64,000 nucleotides of DNA. It comes from Chloranthus sessilifolius (taxonomy: Eukaryota; Streptophyta; Magnoliopsida; Chloranthales; Chloranthaceae). Within the stretch, counting starts at the first letter, position 1, and each line of letters begins with the position of its first letter. The DNA lies in NCBI GenBank assembly GCA_021018995.1, contig CM037597.1, positions 36,334,936 to 36,398,935 of the forward strand. Direction: 5' to 3'. Under the pieces are notes generated by a model, which saw nothing but the letters and a program-made list of their open reading frames with translations, did no database searches and was not told the origin of the DNA. Shown piece by piece: positions 32,488 to 44,100 of this stretch. A program made the translations under genes and the position numbers.

Positions 32488-35400
32488 CACCCCCAAACCT
32501 AAGCTTTGCTAGTCCCTGAGCAAAGATAAAATTTAAAAATAGAATGAAAAGCCATTTTTGTAGGGAGCACAGTTGCATTTAGCATATGCAACAAGCCTTT
32601 TAAACCCCTAGGTGATCCCTAGTGGAGGAGTGAAGTCTCCTGAGGGTTTTCAGTGAAGGTACCCACAAACTTCTCCAATAAATCAATTAAGATCAATGCG
32701 ATTCATTAAAAGCAAACTTTCATCCAATCGATTATTCACACCATGCATCGGGCAAAGTCAGAAGAAGATTTTCAAGAAAACATCAGTTCAAAACTAAAAT
32801 TCTGTTGTAATTCCTTTTACCATTCACTCAATTTGTGTCAAAAAGTTATTTACAAGAAAAATTAATGAACAACTTGCCTTCTATTTGAGAATCCAGCTTT
32901 GATGTTACCCCAAATAAGTCGATTTCAAACCCAACTCTCACCAGGTTTTCACTCAACATGCAAGTAAGAGGGTTGTACTATTTCGCACGGATCAAGAGCA
33001 GTTACAACCCACAAATAGGACTGTAAGCATGAGCATAGGCATTGCTTTTTAGTTCTGAATTCACTGCTCTTTTCACCATAGATTACACAAATCCTTATCT
33101 CCATGTGACAGCTCAATCCATCATTGATCAGCAAGGACTTTAACTTGGGTTGTAATGTGGCTTATGGGTGAAATTTATCAAGAATAAAGGGGTGGAATGG
33201 AGTTCAAAATTGAGAAGTCAGTCAAGGTAAGGAGGTGATAGACACACCTTCTTCAATTCAGCACAATTTCATCTTCTTCTTTGAATTTTCAGAGCCAAAG
33301 TGGCCATCTTTTTCTCTTTCTTTTTCAAACTTCCAATGAAATGCCTTCTCCTTTTTTTTTTTTTTTTCAAAGCAACATTGACTAGAATGCCACATTTCTT
33401 CTGCTGATACATCATTGCCTTCAATTATTTTTTTACCAAACTGTTACCCAACTCACCTTTCTTCAGCTTTCTTTCCTTTACCTTCTGAATTCTCAGAGTG
33501 AGGGTTAGGCTAAATGAGGTTGATGAGGTTTCAAAGAAATCTTGGATTTATAAAGCTCAATTGGTGTGTATCAAGGGCAGTTTCAAAAGGTTGGGCTTTT
33601 TGAAGTTCAAACTGTCTAAAAGGAGGCCTTACATCATGTCTTTAATATCATGATTGCTGTCAAACTATTTTAACTTGGATATATGTAACTTCTAGTGATA
33701 ACAAGCAGGTTTAAACAGTCCCTAGAGCAAAAAAAATTGCCAATTCATACCTCTAAAGAATACATTTCAGGTCCAAATCTCACTGGGTGTGGTTTTCTAT
33801 CAAATTCCTGAGGTATATCATCACTGTTTTCTCTCTTTTTAGGTTTACTAAAACATCAATTTTCTTTTGGAAATTTTCTGACATTCACTTCATGAAAGTA
33901 TTAGAATTACACTAGAAATTAATTTTAAAAAGTTTTAACTTCCTCATTTTTCAAAACAACAGGTGTGAAATTACTTCATTTTCAAAAATTCTACTGATCA
34001 TAAGCTGCACCAAGCATTAACTTACTTATTTTATTGGCATACCTGCCATACCCCCAAACCTAAGATGAACATTGTCCTCAATGTACTAGACACTGAGAAA
34101 CTAGGGGCGACAGGGTAAAAGAAGAAAGGAAAACAAAGCAGAAAGAAAAAAAAAAAATTTTGCAGCTACGTGCAGCTGAAAATAAAGAAAATAACACTGA
34201 ATATGAGCAGGAAAAGGGAAAAAAAATGCTATATAAATATAGAACATTACTGATAAAACAGAAAAATAACAAAACTAAGCTAGACTGCTACAAAATAAAA
34301 TCTAAAAACTAAATATATGATCAAAAAAATAAAAGATCGGCAAAGCAAATGGAAGGAAGCTAATGCTAATAACAGAGAAACAGTAAAAACAAGGTAAGGG
34401 ACTGAATACAAAGTTAAAAAAAATAAAAAAGTGTTGATACAAAAACAGAATTTGTGAATGCAAAATGGGAAAACAAAGTTAGAAACTAACTATACTCACA
34501 GATAAATGACGAAAATCAGTAAAACTAGGACACATTAACCTAAGAAAGAAAAAAAACTCAGTGATCTAAAAACAGAATTTGAAACTAAAATTCCTAAAAC
34601 AGAAAATCTAATGCCAAATGATACATCCTAAGCCCAAAGAAGAAAAAAAAAAAAAAAAAAAAAAACCAAAAGCCTGAGATACTTATGAATCTAAGTGATT
34701 ATAAAAATGATTAGCAGGGATAACATACAGTGAAAAGCAAGATTCATAAGACAGACCCCTTTGTTGATGATGTGTATGAATAAAATAGAATAATGAAGCA
34801 TGGGAGCACATATTAAAAGCAGGGTTCATACACAGCTGAGACCCATTTATGATGAAGAAATCTCGAAGGAAAATAAAATCAGTGGGTCCATTGAATATTC
34901 AAAACAGCCTATGATTCACTACTCATTATCCTACATGATTCCTAAAAACAAAAAATGATCTCAGCAGGTCCAGATGGGAAAATTGGATACAAACAAAGAA
35001 AAACAGCCCATCTAGAAGATTTTTTATTTTATTTTATTTTATTTATTTGTTTTGGTTCAGCCCGGGGTCCATAAGAGCCCTTATTTACTACTGCTGAAAA
35101 AATAATAAGAAACAACTCAAAAAATTTCTAATTGTGTTTTCATTTTCTTTTATTTTTGTATTTGGTTTTATATAAAAAAAATCAGCATGCCTAAAAGACA
35201 GCAGAAATTATAATCAAAACAAACATTAAACACAGCAGAACTGCTGGTTCTCAAGAATTTAAAAATAGAAAATGAATGCAAAGGAGAAGGGGATGCAAAC
35301 TCAAGCAGATCTGCTCCAGCTTTAGTCCAGATGCTCCTTGTTGGACGGCTGCTCCAGATCTGTAAAAATCCAAAAAATGCAGCAGTACCTTATTCAAGTA

Positions 35401-35674
35401 TATTGACAAAAAGAAAAACTCATGCTACTGCCCAAATTTGACAAAAAGACAAAAGAGGGACAGCAACATTTATTCAAATAACTAGAAGGCAAGGAATAAA
35501 AACTCAGAAAATAATAACGAAATTCTGCTGTAGTAAAACAAGTTTTCTATACAAAACTGCAGTAGACATTTAATCAAGCACTTGGAATGCAAAGTGCAGG
35601 TTTAAAGCAAAAATTAAAATGAAAATCAAATCTACAAAATTGAAAAACTTAGGTCTACCAATTTTAAAATCTAT
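32488..35674 (-). other. LARD internal region, non-coding
   Basis: No reading frame with a recognisable domain on either strand. Visible: a polypurine tract beside the LTR (minus-strand GGTTTGGGGGTG, 32486-32500), a second GGTTTGGGGGTATGG at about 34050-34064, T runs (33352-33367), an A run (34643-34665), and A-rich sequence from 34080 to 35530. The two G-rich tracts resemble the paired tracts of Athila-type elements. Confidence 0.75.
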
Positions 35675-35692
35675 TCCCCGGCAACGGCGCCA
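35675..35692 (-). other. LARD primer binding site, tRNA-Asp type
   Basis: The plus strand reads TCCCCGGCAACGGCGCCA, the 3' end of plant tRNA-Asp including CCA, six bases from the right LTR. Athila elements typically use this primer. Confidence 0.9.
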
Positions 35693-35698
35693 AAAACT

Positions 35699-37519
35699 TG
35701 TTGGTGTTCTGAGTGTGCTTGATTTATTTGTGTTTTGAAAACATACTTGCAAATGATGCATTGTACTGAATATTAAAAAGTATAAGAAAATATTAGCACA
35801 GAGAGAACATAATTAGCTTGCAAGATCAGGGCCAATTGTAGCAAGTTTTAAATGTAAGTGAGTAAAAGATCGTCCACAGGGAATTGATTTAAAATGTAAG
35901 ATAAACCTTCAGATCTGAGCTACCATATCTGACCTCTGATCCTATCTAGAAAGCACATAAGATGGGAGGTTGAATTTGTCACATTAACTAAAAAGTTAAA
36001 AATAAAAGTTAAACTAAATGATCCAGATCCGAGTGGGGGGAACGTTTGAGGTAAACTTATAAAAAATGGAGAAGTAATATCTAACTTTGATTTGGTCCTT
36101 GAAATCTAATGAGAATGACTGCAGCTCAACTGAGAGATGATCCAATCTTCATCTGGCTACAAGCGCAGATGTAAGAGAAATAAATCTAATTTAAGGATTA
36201 GGTTTAAGCTTATGGCTATGGTCTGTCCACTTTAATGGCCACAAACCATCCAATAGTCTTGAATCCAAATCCTTAATCTAGAACAAGAAACATCACTACA
36301 AATGCTGTAAGAGACTAGGTTACAAACAATAACTCTCACAGGATTAGTGAATCAAGGGAAATTGCATGAAAAACAGTGAATCTAAAGGAGTCTAATGCAA
36401 TAAGGAGATCAGAGGGAACCCTTAACATGAGTCCAATGGAGAATGCACGGTTTACAGCAACCTTTTCAAATTCACCATTACAATTACAGAGCACAGCTTA
36501 AACAACTCTCAGATTTGTAGTCTTGAATACAACTCTCATTTGAATTATAGAAGTATCTCATAGTTCTCAATTGCAAGTAAAAGTGAGGCTATTACAGGGA
36601 TTTCAGACAAACTATTTGATTTGGAAATGGGGGAATAGGAATGAAACTCGAAATCTGGATACCCAAATTGGGCAAATGGTTCGTCTATTTATAGTTTTCC
36701 CTAATTCCAGCTCAAATGTGTATCAACCAATCAGAATTGGATAGATCTGTATCAACCAATAGGAGTCGAGCACAAGGATCCAGATCTATTTTGGCCAATC
36801 AGAACTGCTTGATCTGGTTCAGCCAATCAGGTGATAGAAGCATCAATTCTGTTATGTAATTCAAAAATCTGTTTGAGCTTCTAGAAGTTCCCGCCAAGTA
36901 ATTTCATCTTTGGGTCTTCACATGGGGTGGAATATGCCTTTGGTTCGTGCTCAGAATCTTTCGGAATGTCCCTGGGCTTTTAAATGCATTGGGGTGCATC
37001 TGAGAGATTCTTTAGTGCCCTTGATCTTTGAAAATCTTGAGGATATCATTTACGCATTTGGAGAACTTTTACTTGAAAGTCTTGTGACTTCTGAAGCTCT
37101 TTTCACATAGATTGGAGACCTTTTCGAAAAGAACTGTAACTTCTGGAGATCTATTCGCAAAGATTGGAGACCTTTCGCAAAGCTTGGGGACCTTTTCGCA
37201 AAGATTGGGGACCTTTACGAATAGCATTCTGTAGTGCATTCTTCTTTTCGAATAGCTCCAAACCTCTTTCCAGGTTGAAACCAGGCCTTTGTCCTCTTTA
37301 TTTTAGGCATTTTGACAGCCAGTGAGGTTGTCCTTTCTCCTTCTTCCTCCAGATCAAGATGGGTCATCATCTTTTTGGCACTTTTAAGCTACTTTCAAGG
37401 TTAAGCCTGCCTTTATTGTTAGCTGTAAAACAAACACTTAAAACACTTATTTAGTTCTCTCAAGGGTCTATCAAGGCCCAGATTAAGGGATGAAAAATGG
37501 TATTTTCCAGTTCTCAACA
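35699..37519 (-). mobile_element. LARD 5' LTR
   Basis: 1821 bp, same ends as the left LTR. TATAAATA is on the minus strand at 36686-36693. It agrees closely with 30615-32487 except in a block at about 36985-37075, which is much more different than the rest. Confidence 0.9.
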
Positions 37520-37537
37520 GGGGGACCCACTTATAAT

Positions 37538-37562
37538 TGGCGCAACTATTAGTTGCACCAAA
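37538..37562. repeat. Family A palindrome in the interrupted LTR (copy 2)
   Basis: TTGGCGCAACTATTAGTTGC followed by ACCAA: near-perfect 11-bp arms around one T. The LARD inserted 18 bp away. Confidence 0.9.
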
Positions 37563-37981
37563 TCCTTAAGGGGGTTCACATGAATTAACCATACTGCCCT
37601 TCGAGTTCGTAATGCGATATCTTTGCATATACAGCTCCAATTGGGATGATTCTTGACTCATTGGAAAGCTGAAGACTTCTACTTTTCAATGGTATGAGAT
37701 TAAATCATAGTAGAAGCTTATAGCTAGTCTTGGTACACCACTCTTCATCCATTGCTTGGGAAAGTTAGGTTTAGGTCTGAAATGGGTTCTAAGGGTCGAG
37801 ATGGGTTCCTAAAGTTTCGGGAAGGTTCCTAAGGGATCTAGGGTGATTCCTAAAGGTTTGAGATTGCTCCTAAGATTTAAAAGGGTTCCTAAGGGTTTTA
37901 TACATGCCATCAAAAGCTCGAAGGTGCACCTCCCTCGTAATGTATTTCGATCGGGCCTTGGGAAAAATTTGGGTACTTACA

Positions 37982-37994
37982 GATGCCCCTCTTT
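37982..37994 (-). other. A2 polypurine tract
   Basis: In element orientation AAAGAGGGGCATC lies directly before the LTR start TGTAAGTACCC. It is near-identical to the tract beside the B1 LTR. Confidence 0.85.
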
Positions 37995-40340
37995 GTTATC
38001 CGATCACTAATGATCGAATGCTAAGAAAAGAGACACTTGAAGAGCCCAAGGAATTACTGGTGGGTCCACTATATTCAAAATGAAGTTCAAACATTAAATG
38101 AGTAACATGGTGAGAAAACGAAAGCCTTGTATGTCAGGAAAAATGATCATTTTTCAAGGTAATCGGTCCCCAAGCGTTTAGCGGCGTTACTGGGCATAAC
38201 CGAGGTGGAAAATGAATTACAAAAGCCCAATAGTTGAAAAAAATGGTCGCTTCTCGAGATGATTTGAAGGAGTTTGATGTTCAAAATTTATTCTGAATGT
38301 AACAGCTTCGTAAGGAGGGTGATGGACCCACATTCAAAGATAGACGCAAAACAAGTATGCAAGGTTCCACAGTTTGTGTCTAATCACATGAGGAATTGAC
38401 CGCCTCATCTGACTAGTCATGGGTGCCCCTGCTTGAAGCAGGGTTCGAGGTCTTTGAGCAAACCCATTGATCCCAAAGTTTATTTAGCACGACTACCCGA
38501 GCAGAGTGAATAGATGTCGCAACTCTTTTTGGGAGTATGTGCTACTTTTTCGATGTACCCTGGATCCTCATGACCCAGAGTATCCAACCTCAAATGACAC
38601 AGAATAGATCCGACTAAAATCTAGTGCCCACCGAAAGGGGCATCCAATCTTGGTTTTTGCCCATAATGATCTTACAAATCATTTAACTATGCATAAGCAT
38701 GCACCCATTAGGGGCGATAAGCAACAAAGGTGATGGAAGTCTCCACCCAAATCCCATTCAGGTACAATTTATGAGAACAAATGACCATCTTACGAATACC
38801 CAGACACATGATATACACTTTATAAGGAAACTGTGCCAATACAGGTTTTAAGCCTATGAAAATAAGGGAAATGAACCCTTCTGCATGCATGTTTACGCAG
38901 TTGATTGATATGTAATTTCATTTTCAACAAGTCGGTTTCAACCAACGATTGACCTTTTTCATAATGGAGTTACCTGGACCTCAAACCCCAGAGGGTGCAC
39001 ACCCGAACAACGCAGACCAAGAGTCCACACCTCTGAAATACCTTGTGATGAATTTGAAGTTAGACACTCACGCTTCTATGAACCCACAAACAGAGAGCTC
39101 ATCGCAAAGATTTAGCAGTGGAGTCGACTCGATCAAAACATTGACCGTTTTATCGGGATTGACACCGTTGCTCCTACTACGAAGTAGGATCCAAATATCT
39201 AAGGTGAACCATAGACTTAGGACATTAATATAGCACAACTGGATTGCTGATAAAATAATGATATTTTACTGCATCGGAACACGCATGTGCGTCACAAAAG
39301 CACAGGTTTCTTCTTCTTTATTTTTTATTTTTTCTTTTTTTCTTTTTCAAATGATTGCTTTTTCCATACTTTTTCAAAATAAGAACTATTCGAACCTCAA
39401 ACCTTAAACCTCAGGGGGCGTACGCCCAGACAGCGCATACTAAGAGCCTGTGCCCTTGAAATAGTTTACGATGAAATCGAAGCCAATGTACTAATGTCCA
39501 TATCATATCGAAAGGATCAGGTCAAAATCGGGTGCCCACAGAAGGAAACACTCAATCTTGGCCTCCACCATCAATGAAGTTACAAACAAATAACTATGCA
39601 TAAACATGCACCCATTAGGGGGAATAAATAACAAGGCGATGGAAGTCCCGACCCAGATCCCGTCCAGGTACTATTTACGAGAATAAACGATCATCCAACA
39701 GATACTCAGACGCATGGCATACACTTTATAGGAATACTCACTACGTCCATCTTCCTTTGAGCTTGTATTTTTATTTTATTATTTTTTTTCTTTCATTTTT
39801 TTTCAAAAGCCACGACATAGACATTGATTCCGTCATAGCCAGTCGGATGGGGTTCCGGTGTCGTCTCACAACTCAGGTTCTGTTGACTTAACTGATACTA
39901 TGACTGCTTGTGAACCTAAAAAGAGGGCTTTCTTCAGGGTGTAGCTTGGCCATGGGTCAGGTTAGGATTTGAAGGTATGCTGGGCTAAGAAGGTTTCCTT
40001 GATATGGCTTCAATTTTTTATAATATACTTTTTTCCCTGGGGGATTTTACTGTACACGCCCCACAATTCTTTTAGTTTTTTTTCTTTATCCTTTATCTCA
40101 TTTCAGGTAATCTCTTTTTGAGGTTTTACTTTTTCAATTTATTTGGATTTTGATGGTAACTTTACTTCCCTTTTTTTGTATATGTACACATTTTTTTTTG
40201 GGGAAGGGGTTTATTGAAAGAAAGGCCCAGGCTCAAATAGAGTAGCAAAGGATATCATTATTTTTAGGGATGCTTTTTGGCTACTGTGCTTAGAACGATG
40301 GCCACTTTTAGGTGGTTCTTAAGTAGTCACGTATTTGTTT
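37995..40340 (-). other. A2 3' non-coding tail with dispersed direct repeats
   Basis: About 2.3 kb without a supported gene. Two blocks occur twice: X at about 38610-38835 and 39510-39735 (including ACTATGCATAA-CATGCACCC), and Y at about 38971-39065 and 39393-39487 (ACCTCAAACC, GACCAAGAG or CTAAGAG). From about 39750 the sequence matches A1 590-1150. The frame at 38949-39233 lies across block Y and has no known domain. Confidence 0.65.
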
Positions 40341-41405
40341 CACCAGTACTTACCTTATCGTGATAGACTAAGCGTAGAACCATCAGACGTATCCTGCATT
40401 GATGGGTTCAGGAAGATGATCTCTGTTCATGGTGGCAAGGCGGGTGGCGTATCCTAATAGCACTTCTCGGACAACGTAAGGTCCTTCCCAGTTCGGCTTG
40501 AATTTCCCTCTTGGATCGGCATAGAGGGATGGGAAGATCTTCTTCAACATAGTGTCTCCCACCTTTAGAACTCGATTGTGGACACGTTTATTGTAAGCAT
40601 GTGCGATTCATCCCTAATAAACTTGAGTATGACACAAGGCTAGGAGTCTTTTCTTGTCCAGTAGATTATATTGTTCAAAGCGAGATCTCTCTCTACTTTG
40701 GGTAAGCCTGATTCCATGAGGATTCAGAGTGAGGATACTTCAACCTCTACGGATAGGACGACCTTAGTTACATACACAAGGGAGAATGGCGATGCCACTG
40801 TAGTGGTACAGATCGACATTCTGTAGGCCGACAAAGCAAATGGTAGTATTTCGCTCCAATCTTTGTAAGTGATGACCATCTTTTCAAGGATGCAGACGAT
40901 TGTCTTGTTCGCAACTTCCACTGCTCCATTAGTTTGAGGCCAATAAGGTAACGAGTGATAGTGCTTTATTTTGTATTGCTCGCAGAAGGCTCGGATGCGC
41001 TTATTCTCAAAGTTTGTGCCATTGTTCGTGATAATATCCTTGGGTACTCCAAATTGGCACACAATATTATTCTTAAGAAACTTCTCGGCGTGACTGGCCA
41101 TGATGTTGGTATATGACGCTGCTTCTAACCACTTGGTGAAGTATTCAATGGCGATGGGGATGAACCGATGTCAATTTGATACTTTTAAATTAATCATTCC
41201 AACGACGTCAAGGGCCCAGGTAGCAAAAGGCCAAGGAGTGGTCATGCAGTGAAGATCGATGGCGAGAGCATGTATTAGACTGGAGTTTTCCTGACCCTTG
41301 TAGCATTTCTGAACATGTTTGTAATAATTCGATTCCATAGTGGTTCAAAAGTATCCCTGGAGCAAAATGTTGTTGTATGATCGCTTCTAAAGGCATTCCC
41401 CACAA
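40341..41405 (-). pseudogene. A2 integrase remnant
   Basis: Core segment at 40724-41101 with DIITNNGTNFENK (second catalytic Asp context), LPYWPQTNGAVEVANKTI (context of the catalytic Glu) and PFALSAYR; the C-terminal part matches A1 1157-1471. The zinc-binding part is toward 41400. Broken. Confidence 0.87.
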
Positions 41406-41499
41406 ATGATGTAGCCTGTCACTAAACGTTGAATGGTTCGTCGGTCCATCTTGGACGTATCCTCAGGGAAAGTTAGTGTCTCGAGGAAATTCTTGATAT

Positions 41500-42290
41500 C
41501 TGAGAACTAAGGTGGTTCATTATTAGGCTTTATAGGTTTCTCAATCTGAAGGCAGAAGGCAGGCTCAATCCTTTGCTCGATTATGATCGGCTTCATCTCA
41601 GCACCATACGAGATTTTTATCATTAATGCTAGCAGTGCTAGTGCGTTAGCAAAGTAATTCCTTATCCGGGGGACATATGAGAATGTCATGTCTTGCAAGC
41701 AAGATACCAGATTCTCGAGGTGGTCATGGTAGGGGACCAGCTTCTTGTCTTTTGTCTTCTAATCTCCATTCGTCTGGCATATGATCAACTATGAATCATC
41801 GAATACTCGAAGGTGAGCTATATCTAGATCGAGAGCCACCTACAAACCAGCGGCACAAGCTTCGTACTCGGCCATGGTATTAGTGCAAGGGAAGTTGAGT
41901 TTGATAGGGATTGGTATATGAGATCCTTTTAGTGAAATCAAAATGGTGCCAACTCCCTGACCCTCAGAATTTGCTGCTCCATCGAAGTGCATTGCCCATG
42001 ATTCTTTTGCTTCTTTTGTATCGTCTTTCATCATGGACAGGATGCCCTCATCAGGGAACTCAGTTCTCAAAGGTTCATAATCTGGCAAAGGATTGTTAGC
42101 AAGATGATCAGCGAGTGTCTGCCCCTTGATCAACATCTGAGGGACGTACGTGATGTTAAACTCAGATAATAAAAGCTGCCATCGTGTAGTTCGTCCAGTG
42201 AGAGCCGACTTCTCGAACAGGTATTTTAACTGGTTAATTCGAGCCAAAAGTAGAACGACTTGGGATAGCAAGTAATGGCAGAGCCTCTAA
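41500..42290 (-). pseudogene. A2 second (archaeal-type) RNase H remnant
   Basis: WAMHFDGAANSEGQGVG and CTNTMAEYEACAAGL (about 41840-42010), with VPRIRNYFANALALLALM at 41507-41698. This FDGA ... AEYEA pattern is the hallmark of the extra RNase H of the Tat lineage. A lysine/leucine-rich connector and LLLSEFNITYVPQ (the end of the gypsy RNase H) precede it. Broken. Confidence 0.88.
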
Positions 42291-42600
42291 GTAGCCTAAA
42301 TAAGAGCCAAACATGCTTTCTCCATATGAGAATAATGCATCTCGTAATTAGTAAACTTCTTGCTCAGATAGTAAATGGCCAGCTCTCTTCTTCCTGTCTC
42401 ATCATGCTTTCCTAAGACACATTCCATCGAAACTTCCATCGTGGAGAGATATATCAAGAGCGGTCTCCCCGGCTCGGTTGGTACCAACACAGGTGGGTTA
42501 AGGAGGTAGCTTTTAATTTTATCGAACGCTGCTTGACAATTGTCATTCCATTCAACGGGCGAGTTCTTCCTTAGTAGCTTGAAGATCGGCATGTAGATAG
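42291..42600 (-). pseudogene. A2 gypsy-type RNase H remnant
   Basis: PLLIYLSTMEVSMECVLG, GRRELAIYYLSKKFTNYE and HYSHMEKACLALI are textbook gypsy RNase H segments. They directly follow the RT thumb (FRGFLGRIQYINRFI). Broken element. Confidence 0.9.
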
Positions 42601-43640
42601 GCATTAGCTGTGTAATGAACCGATTGATATATTGTATTCTGCCCAAGAACCCTCTAAACTCTTTCTCAGTTGATGGTGGCAACACTTCTGTGATGGCTTT
42701 AACTTTGACTGGGTCGACCTCGATCCCTCTCCTGCTGATGATGAATCCCAACAATTTTTCGGACATAGCACCAAACGTGCACTTATGTGGATTTAAATGT
42801 AACTTGTACTTTCTCAACCTCTCGAACAACTTCTACAAGTTTACCAAGTGATCGCTTCGCTTCGGTTACTTGGCTATCATATCATCGACATACACTACAA
42901 CTACTCAGTGCATCATGTCATGAAATAGCACAGTCATAACTCTCTGGTATGTTGCGCCGACATTCTTTAGCCCAAACGGCATGACTCTATAGCAAAAGGT
43001 TTCCTAAAGAGTGATTAACATTGTCTTCTCTCAATCTGCCTCTGCCATCTTAATCTGATTATATCCAGAGAATCCGTCAATAAAAGAAAGCATCCCGTGC
43101 TTAGCAGTGTTATTGACCAAGATGTCGATGTGCTATAATGGGAAGTCGTCCTTCAGGCTCACCCAATTCAAATTATTAAAATCGATACACATGCGGACCT
43201 TTCTATCCTTCTTATATACCATGAGGAATCTTGCATCATATTGCTTGATGACCTCGTCTTTGACTTTTAGCATCCACTCGCGTCGGAGACATCTCAGCTT
43301 TTGCTTAATTGACTTCATATCAGGGTAGAGAGGCCACTCATGCTCGACCAAATCGGTGTCCAGACCAGGCATGTCCTCGTATGACCAAGAAAAAATGTCT
43401 TGATATGACCGAAGGAAGTTGATCATGCTTTTTCTTTTTTCGAGAGATAGCGACGTTCCGATCTTGGTAATTCAGGAAATCTCCTCAGTCCCCAAATTAA
43501 CATCCTCAGTTTCTTCGACAATGGGGGTAGGGCCATGCTCAAATTTAGCAAACCGATCAAGGAGCTCATTGGGGAGCCCCTTTGAAGGGATATTCTCATC
43601 CAAACTTGTAATACCTACCTCTTCTTGTATTTCTACAGGA
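42601..43640 (-). pseudogene. A2 reverse transcriptase remnant
   Basis: RT landmarks: RMCIDFNNLNWVSLKDDFPL near 43140, the YVDDM box near 42885, LHLNPHKCTFGAMSEKLLGF (42740-42830), and the acidic N-terminal region at 43330-43640. Collinear with A1 3431-4541. Broken. Confidence 0.88.
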
Positions 43641-44100
43641 AAGGGGTCAATTTTATGTGGGTCAGGTATTTTGATGAAGGCATATTTTTGTAAGATTTTA
43701 TTTGGAATTTTAAATGATAATATTTTTTTATTTTATATTTTTTCAATGTTTTTGGGATTTTTATTTTCTTCGGAGATGGACCCTTGGCAGCATGAGTTTG
43801 TGTATATACAAGGTATTGCTTGCCAAGGGCTTATCTTACTTTTTATAGGTAGTTTTTTTTTGGAAAACAGGTGCCAAATGTTAGGCCACTCCTCATTTCT
43901 AGGGTTTAGGGCAAAGATGCCCAGTTGTGTAACTGAGAGGTCGCTCCTTTACCTGTATGGATGGAGGGTGCTAACTGATATGACTCTTCAAAGTCAGCTT
44001 CCATCATGTTGATCCCCATTTCGTCTGAGATGCTATCCTCAAACATTAATAAAATTTTATGGTGATTCACCACAGAGGGAGTTTGTTCAGGTACAGGCCG
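43641..44100 (-). other. A2 spacer between protease and RT
   Basis: T/A-rich and poorly coding, collinear with A1 4542-5355. This is the place where Ogre-type elements are known to carry an intron. Shorter than in A1. Confidence 0.55.

Larger units (their letters stand above)
30615..37519 (-). mobile_element. Non-coding LTR element (LARD-like, probably Athila-derived)
   Basis: Two LTRs (30615-32487 and 35699-37519) flank 3.2 kb without coding potential. The insertion is bounded by GGGGG on both sides (30610-30614 and 37520-37524), a 5-bp target duplication. The PBS matches tRNA-Asp and a G-rich polypurine tract sits next to the left LTR. It looks structurally whole: ends, PBS, PPT and TSD are all present. 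It has no genes of its own, so it must have used proteins from another element. The tRNA-Asp primer and the AGGTTTGGGGG wording of the PPT are Athila traits. The LTRs differ by roughly 2-3 percent outside one variable block, suggesting an age of about a million years by commonly used plant rates (inference). Confidence 0.88.
26687..37981 (-). mobile_element. A-family LTR interrupted by two insertions (3' LTR of A2)
   Basis: Blocks 26687-27204, 29923-30614 and 37520-37981 together match the A1 LTR, with extra sequence around a TATA box at 30248-30255. The outer end at 37981 is followed by a polypurine tract and A2 internal sequence, so this is A2's 3' LTR. The other end at 26687 abuts the A' PBS, as a 5' LTR would. 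A second copy of the LTR end wording (TGTGCAACTGTGGG) lies at 26804. The insertions are the solo LTR 27205-29922 and the LARD 30615-37519. Confidence 0.82.

Noticed and set aside
39770-39800. Poly-T/A-rich tracts as SINE or LINE tails
   Set aside because: No upstream A/B box or RT-like sequence and no target duplication; the tracts match the same place in A1 and belong to the element's 3' tail.
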